Positions 33,563 through 46,379 of a stretch of 64,000 nt of DNA are shown piece after piece. Location: NCBI RefSeq assembly GCF_040869045.1, contig NC_090323.1:266232392-266296391 (forward strand), read 5' to 3'. The notes below the pieces were generated by a model. The model saw nothing but the letters and a program-made list of their open reading frames with translations. It searched no databases and had not been told where the DNA came from. Made by a program: the position numbers and the translations under genes. Source of the stretch: Eurosta solidaginis. Lineage: Eukaryota > Arthropoda > Insecta > Diptera > Tephritidae. How positions within the stretch are numbered: the stretch's first letter is position 1; each line of letters begins with the position of its first letter.

Positions 33563-34242
33563 TTGTTATTATTATATTTCATTGAAAAATTATACCATAT
33601 AACGTTAAATTTCAGCTTTTATATTACACATTTACATGTATATGTATTTTCCGTGAAACACCCCTTCGTTCCCACTGTTCATTCAAAATTGCTTAAATTC
33701 GTTTTTAATTTTTTTATCAGGGAGTTTTCAACTATATTAAAATTATATAAAAAAATAGTAGTAGTAATTGTAGTAACAACCAACTCATTTGAATGCATGA
33801 AATCCATGGCGTATGAGCAACCAACAACAACGACACTTTTTTGGCAGCACTTACAGGCTTTGTTACGAGTCGCGAGGAAAGGGTAAGGCAGGAACATGCA
33901 ATGTAATGACAATGACAACGACAACGGCTAACAAGCTGTAGTAAAAAGCAGTTAAAACAATTGCAACAGAAAAAAGTGCTACTAATAGCATCGAAATATC
34001 AGCGTAGTGGAGAGTTTGGAGATTCTAAAGATTTAAATAGCTGGAAAGACTGCACTGTAACACAGAGGTTGCTTTCATTGTTTTTTTTTTGTTGCATTGA
34101 GTGTGCTACGAAGGACCTTTGGCGCCTGCCAGATTTATGATACTGAACAATTTGTTTTAACATTTTTTTGTTATTATTTTTTTTTGTTTTGCTCATTCGT
34201 TGACTGCTTTCGTTGCGGCAATTTTTACGCTTAATAATAAAT

Positions 34243-36445
34243 AACAAGTAAAGAAAGTTAAGTTCGGGTGTAACCGAACATTACATACTCAGTTGAGAGC
34301 TATGGTGACAACATAAGGGAAAATAACCATGTAGGAAAATGAACCGAAGGAAACCCTGGAATGTGTTTGTATGACATGCGTATCAAATGAAAGGCATTAA
34401 AGAGTATTTTATGAGGGAGTGGGCCATAGTTCTATAGGTGGACACCATTTAGGGATATAGCCATAAAGTTGGATCAGGGTTGACTCTAGAATGCGTTTGT
34501 ACGATATGGGTATCAAATGAAAGGTGTTAATGAGTATTTTAAAAGGGAGTAATCCTTAGTTCCATGGGTGGACGCCGTTTCGAGATATCGCCACAAAGGT
34601 GGACCAGGGGTGACCCTAGAATATGTTTGTACAATATGGGCATCAAACGAATGGTGTTAATGAGTATTTTAAAAGGGAGTGGGCCTTAGTTCTATAGGTG
34701 GACGCCGTTTCGAAATATCGCCATAAACGTGGACCAGGGGTGACTCTAGAATGTGTTTGTACGATATGGGTATCAAATGAAAGGTGTTAATGAGTATTTT
34801 TAAAAGGGAGTGGGCCTTCGTTCTATAGGTGTTCGCCTTTTCGAGATATCGCCATAAAGGTGGACCAGGGGTGACTTTAGAATATGTTTGTATCAAATGA
34901 AAGGTGTTAGTGAGTATTTAAAAGGGCGTGAGGGTTAATTCTATAGGTGGACGCCTTTTCGAGATATCGCCATAAAGGTGGACCAGGGGTGACTCTAGAA
35001 TGTGTTTGTACGATATGGGTATCAAATTAAAGGTATTAATGAGAGTTTTAAAAGGGAGTGGTGGTAGTTGTATATGTGAAGGCGTTTTTCAGATATCGAC
35101 CAAAATGTGGACCAGGGTGACCCAGAACATCCAACAGATGATACGGCTAATTTATTTATATATGTAATATCCGCCAAGATTTTAAGGGTTTTTTATTTCG
35201 CCCTGCGGAACATTTTCATTTTCTTCTACTTAATATGGTAGGTGTCACAACCATTTTATAAAGTTTTTTCCAAAGTTATATTTCGCGTCAATAAAACAAT
35301 CCAATTACCTTACCATGTTTCATTCCTTTTTTCGTATTTGGTATAGAATTATGGCATTTTTTAATTTTTCGTAACTTTCGATATTGAAAAAGTGGGCGTT
35401 ATCATAATCGGATTTCGGCCATATTTTATACCAAGATAAAGGGACTTCAGGTAAGTACGTGAACTGAGTTTAATTAAGATATATCGTTTTTTGCTCAAGT
35501 TATCGTGTTAACGGCCATGCGGAAGGACAGACGGACGACTGTGTATAAAAACTGGGCGTGGCATCAACCGATTTTGCCCATTTTCACAGAAAACGGTTAA
35601 AATCTATGCCTCTACCAAATTTCAAAAGGATTGGTTAATTTTTGTTCGACTTATGGCGTTAAAAGTATCCTAGACAAATTAAATGAAAAAAGGCGGAGCC
35701 ACGCCCATTTTGAAATTTTCTTTAATTTTTGTATTTTGTTGCACCATATCATTACTGGAGTTGAATGTTGACATAATTTACTTATATACTGTAAAGATAT
35801 TAAATTTTTTGTTAAAATTTTACTTTAAAATATTTTTTTTTTAAAAGTGGGCGTGGTCCTTCTCCGATTTTGCTAATTTTTATTAAGCGTATATATAGTA
35901 ATAGGGGTAACGTTTCTGCTAAACTTCATCATGGTATCTTCAGCGACTGCCAAATTACAGCTTGCAAAACTTTTAAATTACCTTCTTTTAAAGGTGGGCG
36001 GTGCCACGCCCATTGTCAAAAATTTTACTAATTTTATATTCTTCGTCATAAGTTCAACCCACCAACCAAGTTTCTTCGCTTTATCCGTCTTTGTTAATGA
36101 ATTATCGCACTTTTTCGGTTTTTCGAAATTTTCGATATCGAAAAAGTGGGCGTGGTTATAGTCCGATTGCGTTCATTTTAAATAGCGATCTGAGATGAGT
36201 GCTCAGGAATGTACATACCAAATTTCATCAAGATACCTCAAAATTTACTCAAGTTATCGTGTTAAGGGACGGACGGACGGCCAGACGGACGGACGGACAT
36301 GGCTCAATCAAATTTTTTTTCGATCCTGATTATTTTGATATATGGAAGTCTATATCTATCTCGATTCCTTTATATATGTACAACCAACCGTTATCCAATC
36401 AAACTTAATATACTCTGTAAGCTCTGCTCAACTGAGTATAAAAAA
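34243..36445 (+). mobile_element. DINE-1/mini-me-like (Helentron-type) element, copy C
   Basis: Complete by the same landmarks as copy A: AACAAGTAAAGAAAG plus TTCGGGTGTAACCGAA at the left, a 130-bp-unit array at 34380-35110 (GGACCAGGGG at 34601 and 34731), the GGGCGTGG blocks, the GGAC core at 36265-36300, and GCTCTGCTCAACTGAGTATA at the right. Sequence and unit order are very close to copy A, so the two are recent relatives. It is non-coding; the short frames inside (for example 35931-36161) recur in the other copies because the copies are homologous. Confidence 0.68.
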
Positions 36446-36841
36446 TAAAATGCATTTTCGAACGCGCAAAGTTACTTAACAGTGAAATTAATTTTTGAAT
36501 TTTTTTGAAGCTTTTTGGCAAATTGCTTTAGCTGCTGCGAAGAGGAATGAGAGCGGGGCCCGGATGCATCTACAACGGTTGACATTGAATGTTGTATGCG
36601 ATTTTATGTTTGGTGCACTGTTCGAAACAAATGAAGAGCGATTTTCAGTTGTATGTATGAATGTTTGTCAATAAGTTTATTTGTATGTAAAATAAAATAA
36701 ATATGTTTAAGAATTAATATCCAACTGTGCCCGGTGATGGAACGCGGACCAACACAATTTTGCATATGTTGCCATTTTTTATTGCAGCAAATATACTTCC
36801 ATATATACATACAAACCTATGTAAGAATGAATAACCATGCA
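36446..36841. other. Unassigned DNA left of the palindrome
   Basis: Host or older repeat sequence; no features recognised. Confidence 0.45.
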
Positions 36842-36848
36842 ACATAAA
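36842..36848. repeat. 7-bp TSD (ACATAAA), left of TIR element copy 1
   Basis: ACATAAA is directly repeated at 39345-39351, precisely outside the two ends of the 2,496-bp element. Confidence 0.8.
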
Positions 36849-39344
36849 CAAAGAGGATAGATATATAAGAGACGTCAGTTTGCTACTCGGTGAAATAAAA
36901 AAAATGGCAGCATTTTTATTCGCTGAAAGCAAATGTTCTCGGTAGGGTATCGGTAATTTTCTTGCCCACATATTCGTAAATTGTCCGGCGAAATTGAAAT
37001 AAGATGAGTGACAGTTGAGTGAAGCGGCAAACATAAAATAATGTGAAAATGTGAAGAAAAGTTTACATAAACGTAAAAATCTTGCAAAGATAGCTAAAAA
37101 TGTAGTGAATAGTAGTGAAACGTGGGGAAATAAAATGAAAATTGTGGTGGGTGGGTTAGTTGGCAAAGTGTAGTGATTTAAAACCGTAAATAACAAAAAA
37201 CCATTGTGTTGTGCAGTAATATGTGTGCTCACTGACAAGAAATATTGTGATTTATGTTTGGTTTGTGATAAAAATTATAACAAAACCGATATATCTTCTA
37301 TATATGTATTGGATTTGTATTTATAAAATCAATCCAATTATGTATACATATATATGTGTTTTGTTGACAACATGAAGAAAAAAGTACAAGTAAATCATCA
37401 AAATTGTGAAAATTGCAGCAAAAAGCAGAAATATTGTGAAAAATTCAATATAAATACATACATATGTAAATAGGTATGCATATGTAAGTGCTACATACAT
37501 TTCAACCACCATACTTCAAACACACAAGCACAACAAAAACCCACATATGTACATACTTCATATATGCAGAAACCTGACTTCAATATTTCCACAAACTTTA
37601 TTTGCTGAAGAGTTGTTATGAAATGTCACAACAAAGCCTTTGCACAAAAATCAGAATTTTTTACAACTGCCCATTCTTAACCATGCTTCCTCTTGATTTC
37701 CCATTCATTAAAATGCTTCTTCTTCACTTTGTCCAACTTTGTGGAAAAATTTGGCAACAGAGCATTTGTACAAAATCATCAAAAGACAAAATTTTGTGAT
37801 TTATAAATTCCATCGTCGATTCATATTGGGGGTTTTAATGCTCTCGCGCATGCCGCTGAAACATAATTTCAATACAATAACATCACAAAAGTATACGCCT
37901 TTAAGGAAATGGGAATTCGATCTTAAAAATTAATAGAAAAATGCCCAGTTATAGCACAATAAATAAACAGTAGTTTCTATCAAAAAATTTTAAAGTTTTC
38001 ATAAATTTGTATAAAATCGTTCATATAAAATTTTCAAAGATTTTTATTTGATCATTTGATGCAAATTGATATCTTTGTATATTAAATCATGAAAAGCCTC
38101 ATTTAGTTCTGCCGAAAAATAGTTCGCGCAGTCGAGATGACAGCATTTTAGCGGCTGTGTTGCAGTTCTACACAAAAGTTGCTGTTTTACCCTTTTTTGG
38201 CACCAATGTGCACTGACACTTCGTATTAAAAAATCTGATTAATTAAGCCTTAAGCAGTATTTTATTCGAATTTTCCATAATTTTCTTAGGTGAAAAGGGA
38301 AAGAAGATTGAAGACAAATTATTTGAAATAATTTTGATAAGATATATAGGATTATCTTAGCAAAATAATGAAATTGCCTTTATTTCATAATTAATAATAA
38401 ATTCCCTTTATTTTGACTCGATCCTAGGAGGAGTCAGCGGCAACACTTTTAACAAGCGAAGACAGAATTTGAGCTCGTATCAACTGTCGGCTATTTTGTG
38501 TCGTGCCAATATATCCGTGGCAATTTGACAAAAATACATATCTTCAGTTAACATAAAAGTGATATTTTGGCTTGTTAATAGACACGCGTTACAGATCCCA
38601 CAATATTATTTATTCATAATCCTATCGCCAAATGGCTCCTGCAAAATATAAGAAGTCACTATAATGAAATAATGATAAGTTTTTAGTTAAATGTTAATTC
38701 ATCGCCATTATCTTAACTCGAGATTTGTCGCTTTGTCAAATTGCCACATGTTTGACTTATGTACTTATATTTACTACTTTGTCGAAGTATTAAATATGTA
38801 GCATTATGTCTGTTTATATTTTCATACATGTATGTATATGCAATTATCAACAGCTGATAGGTTAATTTGGGGGTGCGTGGTATTGAATTTGGCAGGTCAA
38901 AGCAGTACGTGTTTTATTTGTGCAACCAAGCTTGCCTCCCTATGATCAAATATTTATTTACGTACCTACATATGTATGTATATTATTGCAAAGAATTATT
39001 TTAGGTGATAGTAAATACATAGCCCACATCCCAAATTTCAAACATAAAGTATAGATCCTATATTTGTCAGACATTTAACATGTTGCATACATATTATAAA
39101 CGTTTACTCAACAAATAAGTAAATATCTGCAAATTAAAAACACTCAAATTCTTCAAAGAATTCAGCTCGACCGACATGGCGCGGGGCGAATTCACCATAA
39201 AAATTAGTGGCGAAATGTCAGAATTTGGTAGAAAAGGAATCAGCGATACCCTGACCAAACATTACGTTTGACATCTCGTCGCTTTGCAGCGAGCATTTCG
39301 CTACTTTTTCCAAACTGACGTCTCTTATATATCTATCCTCTTTG
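36849..39344 (+). mobile_element. Non-autonomous TIR DNA transposon, 2,496 bp, copy 1
   Basis: It starts CAAAGAGGATAGATATATAA and ends with the exact complement; the perfect TIR is 34 bp (36849-36882 and 39311-39344). Less perfect symmetry continues inward, including AGGGTATCG at about 36942 and its complement near 39245. A 7-bp TSD (ACATAAA) flanks it. Open frames are at most about 130 codons and have no domain I know, so it appears to be non-autonomous. CA...TG termini with a 7-bp TSD would fit the P superfamily (1360/Hoppel- or Galileo-like), but no transposase is present to prove it. Copy 2 at 39745-42240 has the same length and, wherever I compared, the same sequence in inverse orientation. 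Confidence 0.88.
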
Positions 39345-39744
39345 ACATAAAGTCACATAACAGTTGCAAGTAGGTATGTAATGTTACAAACTGTGGCATT
39401 CTCCAACGCAAACATCAACTTCAGCATCAAAAAAAGCACCAACCAATATTCGCACATACATATATATGTGGTAGCAATCAAACCATACGAAACTTAAAAG
39501 TTGTAAGAAAATATGGACAAGAGATTGCATTTGTGATAAGATGTCATTAAAAGCGATCGATTTTCCGCAATGCGTGGATCTGCTGGACATATTTATGGGC
39601 TTCCATGCACGCTCAATGTGACGTTCGTTTCAGCGCGTGCAGCGTCGACAGGACGTACACAATAAAAATTCAAAACAAGCGCTGGCGGTAGCTGTAGGCG
39701 CAACCAGAGAATAATAACGCAACACAAAAAGCAAATCACATGAC
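39345..39744. other. 400-bp spacer between the inverted element copies
   Basis: This is target DNA into which both copies inserted. It begins with the second ACATAAA of copy 1 and ends with the first ACATGAC of copy 2. The sequence is unique in the window, somewhat less AT-rich at 39560-39720, and has no convincing ORF. It forms the loop of the 5.4-kb palindrome. Confidence 0.8.
39738..39744. repeat. 7-bp TSD (ACATGAC), left of TIR element copy 2
   Basis: ACATGAC recurs at 42241-42247. It differs from the TSD of copy 1, showing an independent insertion, but both start with ACAT. Confidence 0.8.
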
Positions 39745-42240
39745 CAAAGAGGATAGATATATAAGAGACGTCAGTTTGGAAAAAGTAGCGAAATGCTCGC
39801 TGCAAAGCGACGAGATGTCAAACGTAATGTTTGGTCAGGGTATCGCTGATTCCTTTTCTACCAAATTCTGACATTTCGCCACTAATTTTTATGGTGAATT
39901 CGCCCCGCGCCATGTCGGTCGAGCTGAATTCTTTGAAGAATTTGAGTGTTTTTAATTTGCAGATATTTACTTATTTGTTGAGTAAACGTTTATAATATGT
40001 ATGCAACATGTTAAATGTCTGACAAATATAGGATCTATACTTTATGTTTGAAATTTGGGATGTGGGCTATGTATTTACTATCACCTAAAATAATTCTTTG
40101 CAATAATATACATACATATGTAGGTACGTAAATAAATATTTGATCATAGGGAGGCAAGCTTGGTTGCACAAATAAAACACGTACTGCTTTGACCTGCCAA
40201 ATTCAATACCACGCACCCCCAAATTAACCTATCAGCTGTTGATAATTGCATATACATACATGTATGAAAATATAAACAGACATAATGCTACATATTTAAT
40301 ACTTCGACAAAGTAGTAAATATAAGTACATAAGTCAAACATGTGGCAATTTGACAAAGCGACAAATCTCGAGTTAAGATAATGGCGATGAATTAACATTT
40401 AACTAAAAACTTATCATTATTTCATTATAGTGACTTCTTATATTTTGCAGGAGCCATTTGGCGATAGGATTATGAATAAATAATATTGTGGGATCTGTAA
40501 CGCGTGTCTATTAACAAGCCAAAATATCACTTTTATGTTAACTGAAGATATGTATTTTTGTCAAATTGCCACGGATATATTGGCACGACACAAAATAGCC
40601 GACAGTTGATACGAGCTCAAATTCTGTCTTCGCTTGTTAAAAGTGTTGCCGCTGACTCCTCCTAGGATCGAGTCAAAATAAAGGGAATTTATTATTAATT
40701 ATGAAATAAAGGCAATTTCATTATTTTGCTAAGATAATCCTATATATCTTATCAAAATTATTTCAAATAATTTGTCTTCAATCTTCTTTCCCTTTTCACC
40801 TAAGAAAATTATGGAAAATTCGAATAAAATACTGCTTAAGGCTTAATTAATCAGATTTTTTAATACGAAGTGTCAGTGCACATTGGTGCCAAAAAAGGGT
40901 AAAACAGCAACTTTTGTGTAGAACTGCAACACAGCCGCTAAAATGCTGTCATCTCGACTGCGCGAACTATTTTTCGGCAGAACTAAATGAGGCTTTTCAT
41001 GATTTAATATACAAAGATATCAATTTGCATCAAATGATCAAATAAAAATCTTTGAAAATTTTATATGAACGATTTTATACAAATTTATGAAAACTTTAAA
41101 ATTTTTTGATAGAAACTACTGTTTATTTATTGTGCTATAACTGGGCATTTTTCTATTAATTTTTAAGATCGAATTCCCATTTCCTTAAAGGCGTATACTT
41201 TTGTGATGTTATTGTATTGAAATTATGTTTCAGCGGCATGCGCGAGAGCATTAAAACCCCCAATATGAATCGACGATGGAATTTATAAATCACAAAATTT
41301 TGTCTTTTGATGATTTTGTACAAATGCTCTGTTGCCAAATTTTTCCACAAAGTTGGACAAAGTGAAGAAGAAGCATTTTAATGAATGGGAAATCAAGAGG
41401 AAGCATGGTTAAGAATGGGCAGTTGTAAAAAATTCTGATTTTTGTGCAAAGGCTTTGTTGTGACATTTCATAACAACTCTTCAGCAAATAAAGTTTGTGG
41501 AAATATTGAAGTCAGGTTTCTGCATATATGAAGTATGTACATATGTGGGTTTTTGTTGTGCTTGTGTGTTTGAAGTATGGTGGTTGAAATGTATGTAGCA
41601 CTTACATATGCATACCTATTTACATATGTATGTATTTATATTGAATTTTTCACAATATTTCTGCTTTTTGCTGCAATTTTCACAATTTTGATGATTTACT
41701 TGTACTTTTTTCTTCATGTTGTCAACAAAACACATATATATGTATACATAATTGGATTGATTTTATAAATACAAATCCAATACATATATAGAAGATATAT
41801 CGGTTTTGTTATAATTTTTATCACAAACCAAACATAAATCACAATATTTCTTGTCAGTGAGCACACATATTACTGCACAACACAATGGTTTTTTGTTATT
41901 TACGGTTTTAAATCACTACACTTTGCCAACTAACCCACCCACCACAATTTTCATTTTATTTCCCCACGTTTCACTACTATTCACTACATTTTTAGCTATC
42001 TTTGCAAGATTTTTACGTTTATGTAAACTTTTCTTCACATTTTCACATTATTTTATGTTTGCCGCTTCACTCAACTGTCACTCATCTTATTTCAATTTCG
42101 CCGGACAATTTACGAATATGTGGGCAAGAAAATTACCGATACCCTACCGAGAACATTTGCTTTCAGCGAATAAAAATGCTGCCATTTTTTTTATTTCACC
42201 GAGTAGCAAACTGACGTCTCTTATATATCTATCCTCTTTG
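39745..42240 (-). mobile_element. Non-autonomous TIR DNA transposon, 2,496 bp, copy 2 (inverted)
   Basis: Exactly the length of copy 1 and its reverse complement. The 34-bp TIRs (39745-39778 and 42207-42240) are intact. The short open frames match residue for residue between copies (37602-37799 with 41290-41487; 37739-37933 with 41156-41350; 37321-37512 with 41577-41768). Its own TSD, ACATGAC, shows that it was inserted separately and did not arise by duplication of the whole region. The near identity means recent activity, gene conversion between the arms, or an assembly artefact; the distinct TSDs speak against the last. Confidence 0.88.
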
Positions 42241-42783
42241 ACATGACGTTGAAAAAATATACAACCAAATAAGAAGCAGCTTCCATAGCACTTCTCGTAC
42301 ATTGAGCCATTGATTGCAATGTGAAGACATGAACAATATATGCATATGCATATGAGCGATACACTGAGAGAAATTTTGTTATTTATTGAAAATTGGTAGC
42401 AAAATGTGAATACAATTTTTCAGGGAATGTTTGTGTTGAAGGTGATGTAATTTTTTCGTGTTTTAGTAATATTTGTATGCTTAGTTTTCAATTAAAAAAT
42501 TTTGAATTCGAAAAACTTTCTATACTCAAAGTGCTTAGACTTTATTTGTGTGTTTTTAACACAGCTTACCCTTACTTTGTGGGTCAGAATAAAAACATAA
42601 AAACCCAAATTAAACATTTTTTCTATAAATATTTTTGGTGTTGGGTTTTCTCTCAAAGAAATAGGTTGAAAATAAATTTTATTAAATTGCTATTTTTTTA
42701 GCTGTTAATTTGAAATAATTTCAGTTAAAATTCAAGACCACAATGGGAACTTTATAGTGATTGTTGTTATAATTCTTATTAAG
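42241..42783. other. Unassigned AT-rich DNA
   Basis: Right flank of the palindrome. TTCGAA-type motifs begin near 42503. No gene recognised; the 102-codon frame at 42393-42701 has no known motif and an AT-driven composition. Confidence 0.45.
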
Positions 42784-43720
42784 ACAAGTAAGGAAGTCTA
42801 AGTTCGGGTGAAACCGAACATTATATATCCAGCTGTACACAATATTGTTGTTGTTTGTTTTGTGTGCTTAAAAGTGTTACAAGGCTGCGCAATAATACAT
42901 ATACATATGGTTCTATTCTGAAGTAATTTTTCTTCGAGTTATGGCTGCCGAAACATAGAAACTTTCTTAGTCATAAAAGGGGCGGTGCCACGCCCATTTT
43001 TTTAAATTTGAAGTTTTTCCTATTTATTGTTATAAATCCACTTGGGTAATGAAATTCCATTGATATAAAGCTCTTTTTTGCAAAGATATAGCTTATTTTA
43101 TTCGTCCACGACCCTTTTGAAAATCTTTTATATAAGAGTGGGCGTGGTGCTTAACCGATTTCGTAAATTTTTCTTCAAAGCATTCCTTATAGTTAAGGCA
43201 ACCTCTGCAGAATTTTGTTACGATAGGTTTAACGATTTTCGATTTATGATTAATAATATTTGTAAATTTGATTTATCACAAGTGGGCGGTGCCACGCCCA
43301 TTTAAAAAAAAATTTAAAATTTGTATCAAGAGTCTTAAAGTCAGTCCATAAGTCAAATTCCAACAGTATAGGTGTATTATTTTTACATAATCAGGTTTTA
43401 GGTGTTTTCCAAAATGTTATACATATAAAAAGTGGGCGTTGTTAGCATCCGATTTCGCTCATTTTCAATACCAATCTGTTCGGGGTCCAGATAAGCTCGT
43501 ATACCAAAGTTGGCGAAGATATCTTAATATTTACTCAAGTTATCGTGTTAACGGACAGACGGGCGGGCGGACGGACGGGCATGGCTCAATCAAATTTTTT
43601 TCGATACTGATAATTTTGATATATGGTCTATATTTATCTCGATTCCTTTATACCTGTACAACCAACCGTTATCCAATCAAAGTTATAATACCCTGTGTAC
43701 AAGTACAGTTGGGTATAAAA
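42784..43720 (+). mobile_element. Helentron-like element, second subfamily, copy D
   Basis: The left end is ACAAGTAAGGAAGTCTAAG with the hairpin TTCGGGTGAAACCGAA and then ATATCCAGCTGTACAC. The right end is GTGTACAAGTACAGTTGGGTATA, so the ends again form a long-range inverted pair (CAGCTGTACAC with GTGTACAAGTACAG). There are several GTGGGCG/GCCACGCCC blocks and a short GGAC/GGGC core (43560-43580) before ATGGCTCAATCAAA. It lacks the 130-bp array of copies A-C, so it is a distinct, shorter subfamily. Non-coding. Confidence 0.65.
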
Positions 43721-45240
43721 AAAAATCAGTCATTAAAAATGTATCTTAACAAGAAATATCACAAAAAATATATTGTTAGGGTGTTGTGTTTGAATTTGAA
43801 CTCTTTGAAAAAAGCTTGGGTAAAATTCTTAACTTCGAAAAATTGGACTTTTTTCGTTGAAAGCTTGTTCTTTTTATGTTTTCTTAAGCTAACTTCCACT
43901 ATAAATTTTTTGAAGCAAGGCTGTTAGTTTTTTAAGAGCCAGTATTATGTTAATTATTTTTAAGCGACCGGTACAACCGAACTATGCAATGAACAATTTT
44001 CGAAGTCATAAAGTAAGCTTAGTTTTTTCGAATTGTGGCGATAATTTTTTTATGAAGGACTAGGATTAAATTAAATTCAATCTGATCCACACCTTCGACA
44101 ATGCTCTCGATACATTTTCGAAGTTATCGATTTTTTTATTATAACGTAAAGCAATTTTCATTTATACATATTTTATACTTTATTGAAGTTCGAAAATTTT
44201 TCGAAATTGTTTTATTCGTTTTGTAAAATTTAAAAATAAAATTTGTATTTTTTAACTTGTTTTTTATAACTATAACTATTTTTCAAAACATCATTAACGT
44301 CCAGATCATTATCATCCGATAGCAGTTTCAAAAACTTTTCGAAGTTGAACTTTTATTTTAATTGTATCGCAGAAATATTTCTTCGCAATAAATATAAAAG
44401 TATTGATTTACATTTTTTAAAGTTTTCGGAAGGTTAATTTACTTGTTTTTTATTCTTTGGTATTAAATTTTATTTTTAATTGTTTTATTTATTTTCAAGA
44501 GTATTGTTGAAAAAAAGTGGTTCTCAAAGCTTTTCCAAAGTTGCAGTTTCGATTTTCTGTTGCAACGCAGAATTATTTAGATTCACAATAAAATATCAAA
44601 AATTACTACATAAATTTCTATCAATTATGTTTGTTTTTATCGGCATATTGGCTAACGGTTCTTGGTTCGAATTCGAGCTCAAATTTCAAAAGCTTTGAGT
44701 TTTTTTTATTTGTCTTCAACTCTTTAGAATAGAGATTTTTTATGAATTTTAATGAACTGGTTTAGTATAGTCAATACCTGATCCATATCTCCGGTAGCAT
44801 TTTTGAAGAAACGAGATTTTCGAAAATTTCCATAGTGGTGGTTGTATTTATTGATTTAGTTCTATTTTTATTGACAAAAGAGTTTAAAAAATATTTATAC
44901 GATATTTCCTCAAAGTTTAAAATATCTTATTTTTATTATTTTGCTAAGTTCAAATGATAATTATGTTATATGCAATGAGTTTTTAATGAATTGATTTAAT
45001 ATGATTTATTTCCTTGCGATCTTTAACACTGGTCTTTTCAATATTTCTGTACTTTCGAAAAAATCGATCTTCGAAAAATTTCTGATGACATAGTTATTAA
45101 TTTTTGTTCTATCGTAGATCTTTTTTCATTCAGCACAAACTGCAAAATATAAATATTTTAAGGTTTTTCGAAGTTCGAGAAATTTTCGAAGTTCCATTTC
45201 ACAGAAATTGTTTGCAGTGTACTGTTTTTAAATTGTTTCA
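43721..45240. repeat. TTCGAA-rich AT-rich tract
   Basis: More than ten occurrences of TTCGAA or TTTTCGAAG-type motifs in 1.5 kb of very AT-rich DNA, often inside imperfect palindromes (for example GTTCGAAAATTTTTCGAA near 44188). No clear period, no coding capacity. It resembles 32370-33200. It may be one decayed repeat into which Helentron D inserted, since the motif also occurs just left of D. Confidence 0.5.
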
Positions 45241-46335
45241 TTTATGAGCAACACGCATTGATACGCAAAACGCAAGGCAATCAGTAATAACAGAATCAGA
45301 AACAGGAGTCGAAAGCAGCGTTGTTTTTGCCAGTGGCTCTTACGGCAGGTGGGTGATTTAATGAATAACAACCCGACCAGACACTAAAATCACCAACGAG
45401 ACAGTAGCCAGTTAAGTGAGGCAATACAGACTACAACAGCAGGTAGATGAATGGAAAATATGGTAAATACTACTTTCAGTTCAATAATGGAGTCAGTTAA
45501 GAGACGTGGTAATACCGTGGTTGACGTTGGCGTAAGCGTCGTTGTATGCAGTTTAAGATAGGCTTCAGCTGCCTTGTGTACAACAGAAAGTAACAAACCA
45601 ATAGGTGCATGTGTGCTAGTGCGTGTTAACCCACACTTGCCGCACTCTTGTCATATGTAGTTAATATGTAAGTGAGTTCGCAAATATTTTCTTTTTGTCC
45701 CCCTGTGTTTGTGTTTGCGGCGCGTAAGCGATACGAAGACACTAAATCTCACAGGATATTTGCAAGGCCCATTTGCGATATGCAAATTTTTTTAACGGCC
45801 TACATCGCCTCCGCCATTCCTACACAAACGCAAACACACACACGCATATATTTGTGTACTCATTGCACACTCGATTGGTTGCGGCAACATGTGATTGCAT
45901 GGCTTGTTGCATGCCACGAATTTCCCTTCTCATAACCACACTTTTAGTTGCATTTTGCAACCGAAGTAGGACGTTTACATGTTGTGGGCGGTTGCATGCG
46001 ATTACTCTGATTATTTTGCAACGTCCACCAGTGGAGGGCGCAGCGCAACAAAATGATGATAGAGTGGCAGTGTATCATTCTGGTAGTTGCAACATTGCAG
46101 ATTCCTGTGGCGCGTTAAAGGAAATATGGAAAAAATAAAAATAAAGAAATAAAAGAGAAATAAATGAAATGCAAATAGTCAGCGTTACAGGTTGTGGTGG
46201 CCAGAATCAAGTGTGGACAGTGGTAACATTCGATAGGTTGATATTTTTGTGTAAATTTACACAGGCAGATATTTTTGTACGTATGTAGATTTGATCTATG
46301 CTTGCGTGGAGTTAAAACATTGCATACGACTTAAT
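45241..46335. other. Unassigned non-coding DNA
   Basis: Frames at 45672-46138 on the plus strand contain CA-repeat-derived His/Thr/Ile runs and no domain. No element ends recognised. Confidence 0.45.
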
Positions 46336-46346
46336 TTACCCAGCAA

Positions 46347-46371
46347 ACATTTTCAAGCTACTTGAAAATGT
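46347..46371. repeat. Short perfect hairpin at the edge of the degenerate array
   Basis: ACATTTTCAAG, a 3-nt loop, then CTTGAAAATGT: 11-bp perfect arms. It lies exactly where the GATCCCGAAAT-type array begins and may be a terminal structure of the element that carries it. Confidence 0.6.
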
Positions 46372-46379
46372 TCGCGAAA

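Noticed and set aside
36714..37238. 174-codon minus-strand frame with a 131-codon counterpart at 41851-42246
   Set aside because: The frames match only because both lie in copies of the same transposon. The longer one runs across the element border and TSD into flanking DNA, and no domain is recognisable.
36842..42247. Single large element or assembly fold-back as the explanation of the palindrome
   Set aside because: Each half is bounded on both sides by its own perfect 7-bp direct repeat and the two repeats differ, which fits two insertions better. An artefact is not fully excluded without reads.
45672..46138. Overlapping 87- and 121-codon frames
   Set aside because: Both depend on CA-repeat sequence, overlap in different phases, and show no domain or splice context.
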